Shown in pieces: positions 26,369 to 35,015 of a stretch of DNA of 64,000 nucleotides. The notes below the pieces were generated by a model. That model did not search any database. It was not told the origin of the DNA and saw only the letters and a list, made by a program, of their open reading frames with translations. The DNA is from Phycisphaerales bacterium UBA2402 (GTDB lineage: Bacteria; Planctomycetota; Phycisphaerae; Phycisphaerales; UBA1924), in contig DDSA01000044.1 in assembly GCA_002343715.1 (NCBI GenBank), positions 26,548 through 90,547 of the forward strand, read 5' to 3'. The stretch's first letter is position 1; the number at the start of each line of letters is the position of its first letter. The position numbers were made by a program, and so were the translations under genes.

Positions 26369-26443
26369 TGCCGAGGGGCGGACTCGAACCGCCGACCTCC
26401 GGGTTATGAATCCAGCGCTCTAAACCAGCTGAGCTACCTCGGC
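26369..26443 (-). tRNA. tRNA with CAT anticodon (tRNA-Met elongator, or tRNA-Ile2)
   Basis: 75 nt folding as a full cloverleaf. Acceptor stem is GCCGAGG/CCTCGGC with discriminator A, D-stem GCTC/GAGC, anticodon loop TTCATAA (CAT), T-arm GGCGG-TTCGAGT-CCGCC. CCA is not encoded. The paired 1-72 position (G-C) argues against initiator tRNA. The A-C opposition next to the anticodon loop leaves elongator Met or lysidine-modified Ile2 open. A T-run terminator follows. Confidence 0.93.
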
Positions 26444-26525
26444 AAGCAGGGCAGAGTATAGGAACTTGGACGCGAAGAGACCAGAGCGACACCGCGGCAC
26501 GAAGCCCACTCCGCATGGCCCCGCT

Positions 26526-26996
26526 TTACACCAGCCGAATCCCCGCACGGTCGAAAAGGGCGCTCAGGACCGCCTCGTCCGGCGGGAGTCGGTCGCCGAT
26601 CTCGCGGTGGACCGCGTCGAAGAAATCCTCGATTCCCGATGGCGTGATAAAGATCAGCATCCGGCCCGGCACGCCGGCGAACGCGCCGAACCGATGGGGC
26701 ACATCGCGGGGCGCGAAGAGCGTGTCGCCGGGGCTGGCGATGAGGCGCTGATCCCCGACGACGAACTCGTACCGCCCCTCGAGGATCCGGAAGGTCTCGT
26801 CCTCCCGCGTGTGGACGTGCATCGGCGGCCCAAGCCCCGGGGGTGTCACGGTCTCGAAGAGCGAGAAACGCCCGCCGGATTGCGCGCGTCCCACCAGGAG
26901 GCTGGTCCGATCTCCCAGAACGTTCCATTCGTGAGCGGTGCCGAAGGGTACGTGCGCGGGGCTTGCATTCGGGATCGGTGCGGGTTCACGGTTCAT
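26526..26996 (-). CDS. Cupin-domain protein
   Basis: 156 residues with a single cupin beta-barrel. Metal-binding motif 1 is seen as PPMHVHTREDETFRILEG (two His and Glu), and motif 2 as DTLFAPRDVPHRFGAF (His). This is the quercetin-dioxygenase-like small cupin type; it may bind a metal and a small carboxylate, with substrate unknown. The ATG at 26996 overlaps the stop of the upstream aminotransferase gene by 4 nt (ATGA), so the two are co-translated and the cupin may act on the same pathway. Confidence 0.88.
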   Translation of the reverse strand: MNREPAPIPNASPAHVPFGTAHEWNVLGDRTSLLVGRAQSGGRFSLFETVTPPGLGPPMHVHTREDETFRILEGRYEFVVGDQRLIASPGDTLFAPRDVPHRFGAFAGVPGRMLIFITPSGIEDFFDAVHREIGDRLPPDEAVLSALFDRAGIRLV

Positions 26997-28372
26997 GCGC
27001 CGCACTCCGCAAGGGCGACATCCAAGACCGCGAGCATGAAGTCGATGTCCGCCTCGGAGAGGCACATCGGCGGCTTGATCCGCAGTACGTTGCCCGCGTA
27101 CCCACCCTTGCCGATCAGAAGCCCCATGTCCTTGCACCGCTCGAAGACCTGCGCGCACGCCGCGCTCGCCGGGGCCTTGGTGGCCCGATCCGAGACGAGT
27201 TCCACACCGCACATCAACCCACGCCCCCGGATGTCACCGATCAACGGACGGCGCGAGCGCAGTTCGTGCAACCCCACGAACAGCCTTGCTCCCAATGCCG
27301 CGGCACGGCCCATCGTGTTCTCCTCGAGCATGACTTCGAGCGTGGCCAGGCCCTGCGCCATCGACACGGGATTGCCGCCGAAGGTGTTGAAGTGGATCCG
27401 GCTGGTCAGGGCCTTGGCGATTTCAGGCCGCGTCACCACCGCCGCGAGCGGGCAGCCGTTGCCGATCCCCTTGGCCATCGTCACGATATCCGGGTAGACC
27501 CCAGGCCCACCCACCGCCTCGAAGCCCCAGAACTTCTCACCCGTGCGGCCGAAGCCCGTCTGCACTTCATCGGCGATGCACAATCCGCCCGCCTCTCGGA
27601 CGTGCCTGTACACGCTCCCCAAGTAGCCGGGCGGCATCTCGACGACACCGCCCACACCCTGCATCGGCTCGGCGATGAAGCCCGCGATACGTCCGCTGGT
27701 GCCCTGGCGGATCAGGTCGAGCACATCCGCGGCGTACTTCTCGCCCGCCTTCGGGTCGTCGTAGCCGTACGGGCCGCGGTAGCGGTCGGGCAACAGCGCG
27801 TGCTGAACGCCGATCGTGTGGGCGATATTGAACTTCCAGGTGCTGTGCGCTGTCAGCGCCATGGGCGTGGCGCTCCCCCCGTGGTAGCCGTTTCGCAGCG
27901 CGATGACATCGTGGTTTCCGGTGGCGGCGCGTGCCATCAGGACCGCGAGGTCGTTGGCCTCGCTCCCGGAGTTGACGAAATAGACGCACGACAGGCCCGA
28001 CTCCTTCGGGAACGTCGAAGCGAGTTTCTTCGCGTAGAGCGCGATGTTGGGATGAAGATAGATCGTCGTGGTGTGCTGGAGCAGGTGGTTCTGACGGTCC
28101 ACCGCGGCGATCACTCTCGGATGGCAGTGCCCGATGCTCACCGTGACAATGCCGCCGAAGGCGTCCAGGTAGCGCTTGCCCGTCTCGTCGTACAGGTACT
28201 GCATCTTCCCTTCCACGATCATCACCGGATCGCGGTAGTAGGTGACGAGCGCGGGGGTGCAGTACTCCCGCCGCATCGCCAGCACCTCGGCCTTGCTCGG
28301 GCCGGTGTACGGGGCCGGCGTGTGTGAGCACGGGGGCAACTTCGGAGGAGCGGTCAGAGTTGCTTGAGGCAT
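26993..28372 (-). CDS. Class III PLP aminotransferase (alanine-glyoxylate aminotransferase 2-like)
   Basis: 459 residues. A fold type I, class III PLP enzyme resembling AGXT2 and related omega-aminotransferases. Seen are YLDAFGGIVTVSIGHCHP, VYFVNSGSEANDLAVLMARA (PLP phosphate site), NGYHGGSATPMALTAH, ADEVQTGFGRTGEKFWGFE (PLP aspartate), and the Schiff-base lysine in TMAKGIGNGCPLAAVV. It moves an amino group from an omega-amino acid or alanine to a keto acid such as glyoxylate or pyruvate. The start at 28372 lies 5 nt after a TAGCAT box; the frame continues upstream only into the GDSL gene. It is coupled to the cupin gene downstream. Confidence 0.9.
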   Translation of the reverse strand: MPQATLTAPPKLPPCSHTPAPYTGPSKAEVLAMRREYCTPALVTYYRDPVMIVEGKMQYLYDETGKRYLDAFGGIVTVSIGHCHPRVIAAVDRQNHLLQHTTTIYLHPNIALYAKKLASTFPKESGLSCVYFVNSGSEANDLAVLMARAATGNHDVIALRNGYHGGSATPMALTAHSTWKFNIAHTIGVQHALLPDRYRGPYGYDDPKAGEKYAADVLDLIRQGTSGRIAGFIAEPMQGVGGVVEMPPGYLGSVYRHVREAGGLCIADEVQTGFGRTGEKFWGFEAVGGPGVYPDIVTMAKGIGNGCPLAAVVTRPEIAKALTSRIHFNTFGGNPVSMAQGLATLEVMLEENTMGRAAALGARLFVGLHELRSRRPLIGDIRGRGLMCGVELVSDRATKAPASAACAQVFERCKDMGLLIGKGGYAGNVLRIKPPMCLSEADIDFMLAVLDVALAECGA

Positions 28373-28377
28373 GTGCA

Positions 28378-28383
28378 ATGCTA
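28378..28383 (-). promoter_or_regulatory. TAGCAT -10-like box of the class III aminotransferase
   Basis: TAGCAT on the reverse strand, 5 nt before ATG 28372, in the 32-bp gap after the GDSL gene. No Shine-Dalgarno; predicted leaderless. Confidence 0.45.
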
Positions 28384-28404
28384 TTCGCCCATGCCGACAG
28401 ACCT

Positions 28405-29523
28405 TCAAGCCGCGCGACGACGCCGAATGGCGAAGAGGCTCCAGCCCATCGCCGCGAGGCCCGTCAGGCCGGGTGCGGGCACGACCCTCGCGGCGTACTC
28501 CCCGATCAGGGCGTGAACGCGGGAGGTTGGGTGCACCTGATCCCAGAAGACGTAGTCGTCCGGGTTCGCCCTTTTGGGCACTTTGTTGTTCAGCTTGACG
28601 TCGAAGCCCATCGTTGAAAAACTGTTGGCCTGCACGATGTTGTTGGCCGCGTCCAACGGACGCCAATCCAGCCGCCCGGCCACCAGATCCTGAAAAAGGT
28701 CATAGACATCCAGACGCATGATGTCGAGCGCCGGATAGTCGCGTTGAAAGCCACGAACCGCGGAAGCCTGCATGTCACTGAACAGGGCGGAGGCGGAGTT
28801 CAAGGCACTTTTCGTCTGATCCGTTGCCCGCGCGAAATCCGGGATCATGCCCATCGGGGGCACGGTCAGCCAGAGCACCCCGTACCCGCCGGTCGGGTGG
28901 ATATCCCGCAGGAGTGTGGTAATGTGCCCTTGCACATTGGTCACCGCCCGCTCCGCTGCCTGTGTGATCCCCTCGCGCGTCGGCCGCCAGGCTCGCCCGG
29001 CATCGCGGATGTCGTTGCCGCCGCCCCAGAAGACAAACAGGGTGTTCTCCAGTTGATTTGGTGCGAGGGGAGTCGCTCGGTATTCCTTGATCTGCTCTCC
29101 CATGTTCTTGAGGTTCAGCGCTACGGTTTGGAAAACTGTATCGTTTCCAAACAAACCATCACCAGTCACGGCTCCCCCGTAGGCGTAGTTACGCCCTGTG
29201 ACACCGCCGCCCAATGAGTTTGTTGCCGCGGGGATTCCCTTGATCCGCGCAAGATGCTCGTGCCACACACCGTTGTACTCAGCGGAAGAAGGTGTCAGGC
29301 CCATCGCCCGGGAGTTGGCACTGCTGTTGGTCCACCGTGCCTCAGCGTACCACGGGGCCGCCGGGCGCGGCGTCACTCTGTTTCTAAACGCCGTGGTGCG
29401 TTCCAGCACGTTGCCAGTGTCAGAAAGGCTGTCGCCGAAGACCACGATCCGGTTATAGGTCGCCGCACCCGAGGCGGCGGAGAGCATCAGGGCGAACGAA
29501 ACGGTCATGTGGCGGAGATTCAT
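28405..29523 (-). CDS. Secreted GDSL/SGNH esterase with C-terminal sorting tail
   Basis: 372 residues. It has a signal peptide (TVSFALMLSAASGAAT) and then the SGNH-hydrolase blocks: block I IVVFGDSLSDTGN (nucleophile Ser about residue 32), block III WGGGNDIRDAG, and block V DQVHPTSRVH (Asp and His of the triad). It should hydrolyse ester bonds of lipids or acetylated glycans outside the cytoplasm. The C-terminus VVPAPGLTGLAAMGWSLFAIRRRRAA has the proline motif, hydrophobic helix and Arg cluster of a PEP-CTERM-like sorting signal, so the protein is probably cleaved and surface-attached by an exosortase-type system not in this window. Confidence 0.92.
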   Translation of the reverse strand: MNLRHMTVSFALMLSAASGAATYNRIVVFGDSLSDTGNVLERTTAFRNRVTPRPAAPWYAEARWTNSSANSRAMGLTPSSAEYNGVWHEHLARIKGIPAATNSLGGGVTGRNYAYGGAVTGDGLFGNDTVFQTVALNLKNMGEQIKEYRATPLAPNQLENTLFVFWGGGNDIRDAGRAWRPTREGITQAAERAVTNVQGHITTLLRDIHPTGGYGVLWLTVPPMGMIPDFARATDQTKSALNSASALFSDMQASAVRGFQRDYPALDIMRLDVYDLFQDLVAGRLDWRPLDAANNIVQANSFSTMGFDVKLNNKVPKRANPDDYVFWDQVHPTSRVHALIGEYAARVVPAPGLTGLAAMGWSLFAIRRRRAA

Positions 29524-29620
29524 GAGTCAACCCTTATCAACAGATCCATGGGTTGCGGCGACGTGCCGCGTTCCCTCATGAAACGTCATTCGCGGCTGCT
29601 GCTCACGCGGAAAGCATTCC

Positions 29621-29626
29621 TATTCT
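29621..29626 (+). promoter_or_regulatory. TATTCT -10-like box of the Tet-type MFS gene
   Basis: TATTCT then 6 nt then GTG 29633, with no Shine-Dalgarno. Predicted leaderless. Confidence 0.45.
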
Positions 29627-29632
29627 CCGCCC

Positions 29633-30898
29633 GTGCAGAATCGTTCGCCCGCAGTCGGCTTCATCCTGATCACGCTCCTGCTCGATGTGCTCGGTTTCGG
29701 GCTGCTGATCCCTGTCGGGCCGATCCTCATCAAGTCCTTGCTCGCGTCCGAGGGGGGGGCCACCGACGAACGCGCCGCGGCGATCGTCGGCGGCTTGGCC
29801 GCGATGTACGCCGCGATGCAGTTCCTGTTTGGCCCGCTGCTGGGAGCACTCTCCGACCGATTCGGGCGACGGCCGGTCCTGCTGTTGGCTCTCTTCGGGT
29901 CCGGGCTGGATTATTTCGCCATGGCGCTGGCGCCAACGCTCTGGTTCTTTTTCATCACCCGGGCCATCAACGGCATCAGCGGCGCGAGCATGAGCGTCTG
30001 CAACGCCTACATCGCCGATATCACACCGCCTGAAAAGCGGGCAGCGGCGTTCGGCATGGTGGGCGCGGTCTTCGGCATCGGCTTCGTGCTCGGACCGTTG
30101 GCGGGCGGGCTTCTCGGGGGCATCGACGTTCGGCTTCCGTTTTACGTTGCCGGTGGCGTGACGCTCATCAACTGGCTCTACGGGTTGATCGTTCTGCCCG
30201 AATCCCTGCCGAAGGAACTGCGAACACGATTTCATTTGTCTCGCGCCAACCCCGTGGGCGCGGTGAAAAACCTGGCGAAGTACCCGCTCGTAGCGGGTCT
30301 TTCGGTGTCGTTCTTCTTCCTCCAGATGGCGATGTTCGGGCTGCACGCGACGTGGGTGCTGTACACCACGCACCGGTATCAGTGGACTTCTTTTCAGGTG
30401 GGGCTGTCCTTGGCCCTCGTTGGGATCGGCGCTGCGGTCGTGCAGGGCGGCCTGGCACGGAAACTGATCCCCGCGCTGGGCGAGGCCCGCAGTGTGCTGA
30501 TCGGCATCGCCATCGGTGCCGCGGCCTACGTTGCCTATGGGGCCTCGACCGAGGGGTGGATGATCTACGCCTCGATCGCCGTGGCGTCGCTCGGCGGCAT
30601 AGCACAGCCCGCGGCGATGGCCATCATCACCAAGACCGTGCGGCCCGATGAGCAGGGAACCATGCAAGGGGCGATGGTGCCTCTTCAGAGCGCGGCCCAG
30701 ATCATCGGGCCGATCCTGGGTGCGGGCGCGTTCGCCTTTTTCATTTCAGACCTCGCCCCCGTGCAGATACCGGGTGCGTCGTTCTATCTCAGCGCGATTT
30801 TTGCCGTGATCGGCCTGGTGATCGCGGCGTATGTGCTCGCTCGTTTCACGCCGACAGTCACCCGCTCCCCCGAAGACGCGGAACCGCCGACACGATAG
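29633..30898 (+). CDS. MFS transporter of the TCR/Tet type
   Basis: 421 residues from a GTG, 12 predicted membrane helices. It has the drug:H+ antiporter features: VGFILITLLLDVLGFGLLIP in helix 1, the loop 2-3 motif GALSDRFGRRPVLLL, and motif C-like GIGFVLGPLAGGLLG in helix 5. Family members export tetracycline or other small molecules; in environmental bacteria the substrate is usually unknown, and there is no TetR-type regulator next to it, so resistance should not be assumed. Divergent from the GDSL gene, convergent with the small reverse-strand frame downstream. Confidence 0.9.
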   Translation: MQNRSPAVGFILITLLLDVLGFGLLIPVGPILIKSLLASEGGATDERAAAIVGGLAAMYAAMQFLFGPLLGALSDRFGRRPVLLLALFGSGLDYFAMALAPTLWFFFITRAINGISGASMSVCNAYIADITPPEKRAAAFGMVGAVFGIGFVLGPLAGGLLGGIDVRLPFYVAGGVTLINWLYGLIVLPESLPKELRTRFHLSRANPVGAVKNLAKYPLVAGLSVSFFFLQMAMFGLHATWVLYTTHRYQWTSFQVGLSLALVGIGAAVVQGGLARKLIPALGEARSVLIGIAIGAAAYVAYGASTEGWMIYASIAVASLGGIAQPAAMAIITKTVRPDEQGTMQGAMVPLQSAAQIIGPILGAGAFAFFISDLAPVQIPGASFYLSAIFAVIGLVIAAYVLARFTPTVTRSPEDAEPPTR

Positions 30899-30907
30899 AG
30901 CCGGTGC

Positions 30908-31201
30908 TCACGCCCACAGATCGATCAACCGGCCTACCACGACCGCGCCGGGCCGCCTGGTGTTCTCGACTTCCAGGAACTGCCAGAACTGCTTGCGGGG
31001 CAGGGTGTCCGGATTGCCGGTCTCTACGGCTTCACAAGCGGCGACAGGCGGAACGACTTTCGCAGCGGAGCGCTGTGGAAGCACCGCGAGGTACGACGAG
31101 TATGCAATTGGACCGATGCTCACGCCGATCAACCGTGCGTGGCGTGTACCCGATTGCTGCGGTGGCCTGGTTGGGCCGCGGATGAGGACATTCCCGGACA
31201 C
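30908..31201 (-). CDS. Small hypothetical protein
   Basis: 97 residues from a GTG, fitting neatly between the MFS gene (convergent, 9 bp apart) and queA (divergent). The second half has balanced composition and coding-like third positions (LPRKQFWQFLEVENTRR then PGAVVVGRLIDLWA), whereas the overlapping forward frames are Arg/Cys-rich. The first 25 residues are less convincing, so the true start may be the GTG about 26 codons further in. No known domain. The 385-bp interval 30899-31283 holds nothing else that can be supported. Confidence 0.45.
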   Translation of the reverse strand: MSGNVLIRGPTRPPQQSGTRHARLIGVSIGPIAYSSYLAVLPQRSAAKVVPPVAACEAVETGNPDTLPRKQFWQFLEVENTRRPGAVVVGRLIDLWA

Positions 31202-31283
31202 ATCTCGCCGCGCGATCCGTCTGTGCGGGCTTGTGGCGGCCTGTCAACGCCCGGATGTCGAATGCGTGCAACGATACCGACCC

Positions 31284-32396
31284 GTGCTGCGAACCGACGA
31301 ACTCGACTACGACCTCCCTGAACACGCTATCGCCACAACACCCGCCGAACCACGGGATGCCGCGCGGCTCATGCGGATCGAGCGGCGTGAAGGCGGACTG
31401 ACAAGACACGCGGTCATCCGTGACCTGCCCGGGATGCTGCGGCCGGGTGATCTGCTGATCCTGAACACCACGCGCGTGCTACCGGCACGCCTGGAAGGCA
31501 CCCGTACCGACACTGGCGCACGGGTCGAAGGGTTATATCTTCACGCCGCGGCGAACGCCGATGCCGCGGTGAGTGAACGACGCTGGGTCCTGCTACTCAA
31601 GGCGAAAAAGCCGCGTGAAGGATTGACCGTTCGGTGTGATGCCGCGTTGGGGGAAGGAATCGCGCTCACACTGCTCCATCGATCCGTCGCCGAACCGGGA
31701 GCCTGGGTCGCCCGGGTCGATGCCGATGACCAGCCTGACCACGCGATTCTTTCACGCATCGGGGCCACGCCGCTGCCGCCGTACATCCTCGCGGCGAGAC
31801 GGCACGGTCAGATCGATATGCCCGATGCGTACGACCGCGCGCGTTACCAGACCGTGTACGCGGATCAGGCCGGCTCGGTTGCTGCCCCCACCGCCGGGCT
31901 GCACCTTACTCCCACCGTGCTCGATGCGCTGACGGATCGAGGGGTGCTCAGAGCAGACGTGGTGCTGCACGTCGGGATCGGCACGTTCAAACCCGTCGAG
32001 ACCGAGTACGTCGAGCAGCACCCGATCCACGCCGAATGGTGCTCGATGAACGCGGAAACACGCGGAGCGATCCTCCGAGCGAGGCGCGAAGGCCGCCGCG
32101 TCATCTGCATCGGCACCACCGCGGCCAGGACTGTCGAGACCTTTGCGGCGTTGCACGAGCGGGGCGACACACGAACCGAGGTCGAGACGCGTCTGCTCAT
32201 CACACCCGGCTACGACTGGCGCTGGACCGACGGGCTGCTGACCAACTTTCACCTGCCGCGGTCTACTCTGCTGGCGATGTGCGGGGCGCTGATCGACGGG
32301 GGTGTCGGGCGGTTGAAGTCGGTATATGCCGATGCCATGACTCGCGGGTACCGATTCTTCAGTTACGGAGACGCGATGCTGATCGCCGATGAATGA
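31284..32396 (+). CDS. queA: S-adenosylmethionine:tRNA ribosyltransferase-isomerase QueA
   Basis: 370 residues. It transfers and isomerises the ribosyl group of SAM onto preQ1 at tRNA position 34, giving epoxyqueuosine. Diagnostic parts: DELDYDLPEHAIATTPAEPRD at the start, GDLLILNTTRVLPARLEG, GATPLPPYI, RYQTVYADQAGSVAAPTAGLH, HVGIGTFKPV, and the C-terminal TNFHLPRSTLLAMCGAL and GYRFFSYGDAMLI. The frame is open upstream for 150 codons, but the family N-terminus fixes the GTG at 31284. No other queuosine gene is nearby. Confidence 0.95.
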   Translation: MLRTDELDYDLPEHAIATTPAEPRDAARLMRIERREGGLTRHAVIRDLPGMLRPGDLLILNTTRVLPARLEGTRTDTGARVEGLYLHAAANADAAVSERRWVLLLKAKKPREGLTVRCDAALGEGIALTLLHRSVAEPGAWVARVDADDQPDHAILSRIGATPLPPYILAARRHGQIDMPDAYDRARYQTVYADQAGSVAAPTAGLHLTPTVLDALTDRGVLRADVVLHVGIGTFKPVETEYVEQHPIHAEWCSMNAETRGAILRARREGRRVICIGTTAARTVETFAALHERGDTRTEVETRLLITPGYDWRWTDGLLTNFHLPRSTLLAMCGALIDGGVGRLKSVYADAMTRGYRFFSYGDAMLIADE

Positions 32397-32458
32397 CGTG
32401 GAACGATACCGGTTTGATGAGTTCCCGATAACCTCTCCCTAAGACAAATGACGACCTG

Positions 32459-32983
32459 ATGCAGAACGTCGAGTTCAAGGCCGAACTGAGAGACCTGATC
32501 GCCGCGCGCGCGACCTGTGAAGCGCTGCGGGCCTCGTTCATCTGCACACTCCACCAGACCGACACCTACTACCGCATCGCCGGGGGGAAACTGAAGAAGC
32601 GCGAGACAGAAGGTGAGGAGACGGAGTTCATTCAGTACGAACGTCCCGCGCTCGCCTCGCCCAAACTCAGCGATTTCACCATCATGAGCGAGGCCCAGGC
32701 CGCCGCCCGTTTCGGTCTCGACTCCCTCCCTGTGTGGACCGTCGTGCGCAAGCATCGGGAACTCTACTTGCACGGTCACACTCGGATTCACCTCGACCAG
32801 GTGCAAGGCCTGGGTACGTTTCTCGAGTTCGAGTCTCTGGTTTCAGCCGCCAACCCGGTCGAGTCGGCACGAGGAGCGGTCGCGGTGTTGCGTGAAGCCT
32901 TCGCGCCCATCCTCGGTGAAGCAATCGATTGCGGCTATGCCGATCTGCTCACGCTCGATGCGCAGGACGGTCGGGCGAGGTAA
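32459..32983 (+). CDS. CYTH-domain protein (class IV adenylate cyclase-like)
   Basis: 174 residues. The CYTH triphosphate-tunnel fold shows at the N-terminus as QNVEFKAELRD (the ExK strand), followed by the Gln/Thr/Asp-rich strand CTLHQTDTYYRI, LKKRETEGEETEFIQYERP, RKHRELYLHGHTRIHLDQV and the closing LGTFLEFESLV. Members cleave triphosphates: some are adenylate cyclases (class IV), others are thiamine-triphosphatase- or tripolyphosphatase-like; which applies here is not decidable. The start ATG overlaps an out-of-frame TGA. The 3' end converges on uup, 6 bp apart. Confidence 0.85.
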   Translation: MQNVEFKAELRDLIAARATCEALRASFICTLHQTDTYYRIAGGKLKKRETEGEETEFIQYERPALASPKLSDFTIMSEAQAAARFGLDSLPVWTVVRKHRELYLHGHTRIHLDQVQGLGTFLEFESLVSAANPVESARGAVAVLREAFAPILGEAIDCGYADLLTLDAQDGRAR

Positions 32984-32989
32984 CACCGG

Positions 32990-34870
32990 TCACGCGCCCT
33001 CCAACTCCTGCCATCGAGTGTACATGCCCGCCACTTCCGCCTGCGCTTCGCTCAGCGCAGCGCACGCCGCCTGCATCCTTCGTCCATCCGCCATGACCTC
33101 CGGCTTGGTCAGTTCCAACTCCAAGCCCCGCACACGTGCCTCGGCGGCCTCGATCGCGGCCTCCATCCCCGCCAGTTCGCGCTGCTCCTTGTACGCCAAC
33201 TTCCGCCTCATCGGAGCCGGAGCGGGAGGCTCCGGCGCTCGGGCGACCACGGGAGGCCTTGTCGCCGTTCGTTTCTGAGATTCCTCCCACGCCCTCCATT
33301 GCTCGTAATCCGTGAACGCGCGCGCGCCGCCCGCGCCGTCGAGGGCCAGGATCATGGTGGCCAGATCCGCCAGCATCGCCCGATCATGCGTGACCAGGAC
33401 CACCGCCCCCGGAAACTCCTCGAGGCTCGTTTCGAGCACTTCAAGGGAAGGGATATCGAGGTCGTTTGTAGGTTCGTCGAGGATGAGGATGTCGGCTGGT
33501 TCCAGCATCAACCGGGCAATGTGGATGCGAGCCCGCTCCCCTCCCGACAAGGCCCTCACAGGTTGCTTCAACTGCTCATCGGTGAACAAAAAGCGACGGG
33601 CCCACGTGTTGATGTGGATCAGACGACCCTGGAACACCACGCTGTCGGTCTGCGGACTGAGCGCATCGCGGAGCGTGACCGAGGGGTCGATCTCATCGCG
33701 CGTCTGCGAGAAGTACACGATCCGCAGGCCATCGGCCCGGCGGATCGTGCCCGGGGGCGGGGTGCCCGGCGGCACATCCACGGCCCGTGCCGCCGCGGCC
33801 AGGGCCTCGGACGTAGGCGGATCGGGTTCGAGGTCGCCGGTCAGCACGCGGATGAGCGTTGACTTGCCCGAGCCGTTAGGCCCCAGCAGCCCGACCCGCT
33901 GACCGGGAGAGAGCACCAAGTCCACATCGGTGAACAGCCTTTTGCCGCCCAGTGATTTCGTGATCGATCGGGCCACCAGCAGTTTGCGCGTCTGCCGACC
34001 TGTCGCGCCCCAGTCGATCCGCGCCGCCTGCTGCGGCGCGTTTCTGGCCTTGAGCGTCGCGAGTTCATCCATGCGATCGAAACTCGCGTCGATCCGGCTC
34101 TTGCTCTTGGTGCGTCTGGCCTGCGCGCCGCGGCTGAGCCACCGCAGGTCCTCTCGCACCTGGTTGGCCAAGCTTTGCTGGCGGCGTGCTTCCCCGTCGA
34201 GATACTCCTGCTTTCGGCGGAGAAACTCGGTGTAGTTTCCCACTACACTGAAGGTGCCCTGCGGGTACCACGGAGCCAACTCGACGATCCTTGTGGCCGT
34301 TCCCTCGAGAAACTCGCGGTCGTGCGTCACGATGATGCTGGCGAACGATGAACCGCGGAGCAGGTCCTCAAGCCAGGCGATCCCTTCGACATCGAGGTGA
34401 TTCGTCGGCTCGTCCAGCAACAGGATGTCCGGCTCCTTGGCGATCTCACGGGCCACCGCGAGACGTTTGCGCTGCCCGCCGGACAACGACGCGGCCGGAC
34501 GGGCCGTGTCTTCCAGTCCGACGCGGGCCAGGACCAACTCCGCCGTGAGTTCCGCCTCGTGCCGGTCGTGGATGCTCGCGGGACCATCGGTGAGCAGCGG
34601 TTCGCTGACCGCGCTCAACACCGTGACCCCCGCCGGGAACTCGTCTCGCTGGGCCACGTACGCACACCGTGCTCCTTTGCGCAGCGTGACCCGGCCGCTG
34701 TCGTGATGCTCGGCACCGGCCAAGATTCGCAGCAAGGTGGACTTGCCTGCGCCGTTGGGACCGATCAGCGCGAGACGTTCGCGGTCTTCCAGGGAAAGCG
34801 CCACCCCCTCGAAGAGCGTGCGGGTTCCATAGGTCTTGGAAAGATTCTGAGTGGTGAGAAGTACGGCCAT
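32990..34870 (-). CDS. uup: ABC-F ATPase, Uup type
   Basis: 626 residues, a soluble ABC-F protein acting on ribosomes. Two ATPase domains are seen. Domain 1 has Walker A IGPNGAGKST, signature LSGGQRKR and Walker B ILLLDEPTNHLD. Domain 2 has LGPNGSGKST, LSGGERAR and ILILDEPTNDLD. Between them is the P-site-tRNA-interaction linker with an EYLDGEARRQQSLANQ region. The C-terminus (about residues 560-620) is the coiled coil typical of Uup (QRELAGMEAAIEAAEARVRG). ABC-F proteins ease stalled ribosomes; Uup is also linked to transposon excision. No membrane partner is expected. Monocistronic. Confidence 0.93.
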   Translation of the reverse strand: MAVLLTTQNLSKTYGTRTLFEGVALSLEDRERLALIGPNGAGKSTLLRILAGAEHHDSGRVTLRKGARCAYVAQRDEFPAGVTVLSAVSEPLLTDGPASIHDRHEAELTAELVLARVGLEDTARPAASLSGGQRKRLAVAREIAKEPDILLLDEPTNHLDVEGIAWLEDLLRGSSFASIIVTHDREFLEGTATRIVELAPWYPQGTFSVVGNYTEFLRRKQEYLDGEARRQQSLANQVREDLRWLSRGAQARRTKSKSRIDASFDRMDELATLKARNAPQQAARIDWGATGRQTRKLLVARSITKSLGGKRLFTDVDLVLSPGQRVGLLGPNGSGKSTLIRVLTGDLEPDPPTSEALAAAARAVDVPPGTPPPGTIRRADGLRIVYFSQTRDEIDPSVTLRDALSPQTDSVVFQGRLIHINTWARRFLFTDEQLKQPVRALSGGERARIHIARLMLEPADILILDEPTNDLDIPSLEVLETSLEEFPGAVVLVTHDRAMLADLATMILALDGAGGARAFTDYEQWRAWEESQKRTATRPPVVARAPEPPAPAPMRRKLAYKEQRELAGMEAAIEAAEARVRGLELELTKPEVMADGRRMQAACAALSEAQAEVAGMYTRWQELEGA

Positions 34871-35015
34871 GACGGGCGAGCGGGCAATATTCGATCGGAG
34901 AGCGGCGGCGGGTGCAAAGAACTCATTCTATTGTGAAAGGGCCGCGGCGTCGCGTTACGCAGCGGTGAAGGTTCGTGGATGGAACCTCACTGCCGATCCG
35001 AGCACACACGCCGCG

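Noticed and set aside
26084-26516. Reverse frames across the tRNA-Met gene
   Set aside because: They read through a structured tRNA gene and its terminator and show no domain.
29633-30898. Reading the Tet-type MFS gene as a tetracycline resistance determinant
   Set aside because: Family motifs are general to drug:H+ antiporters; there is no TetR-type regulator or mobile element next to it.
30831-31283. N-terminal extension of queA
   Set aside because: QueA homology begins at the GTG 31284; upstream residues are unlike any QueA.
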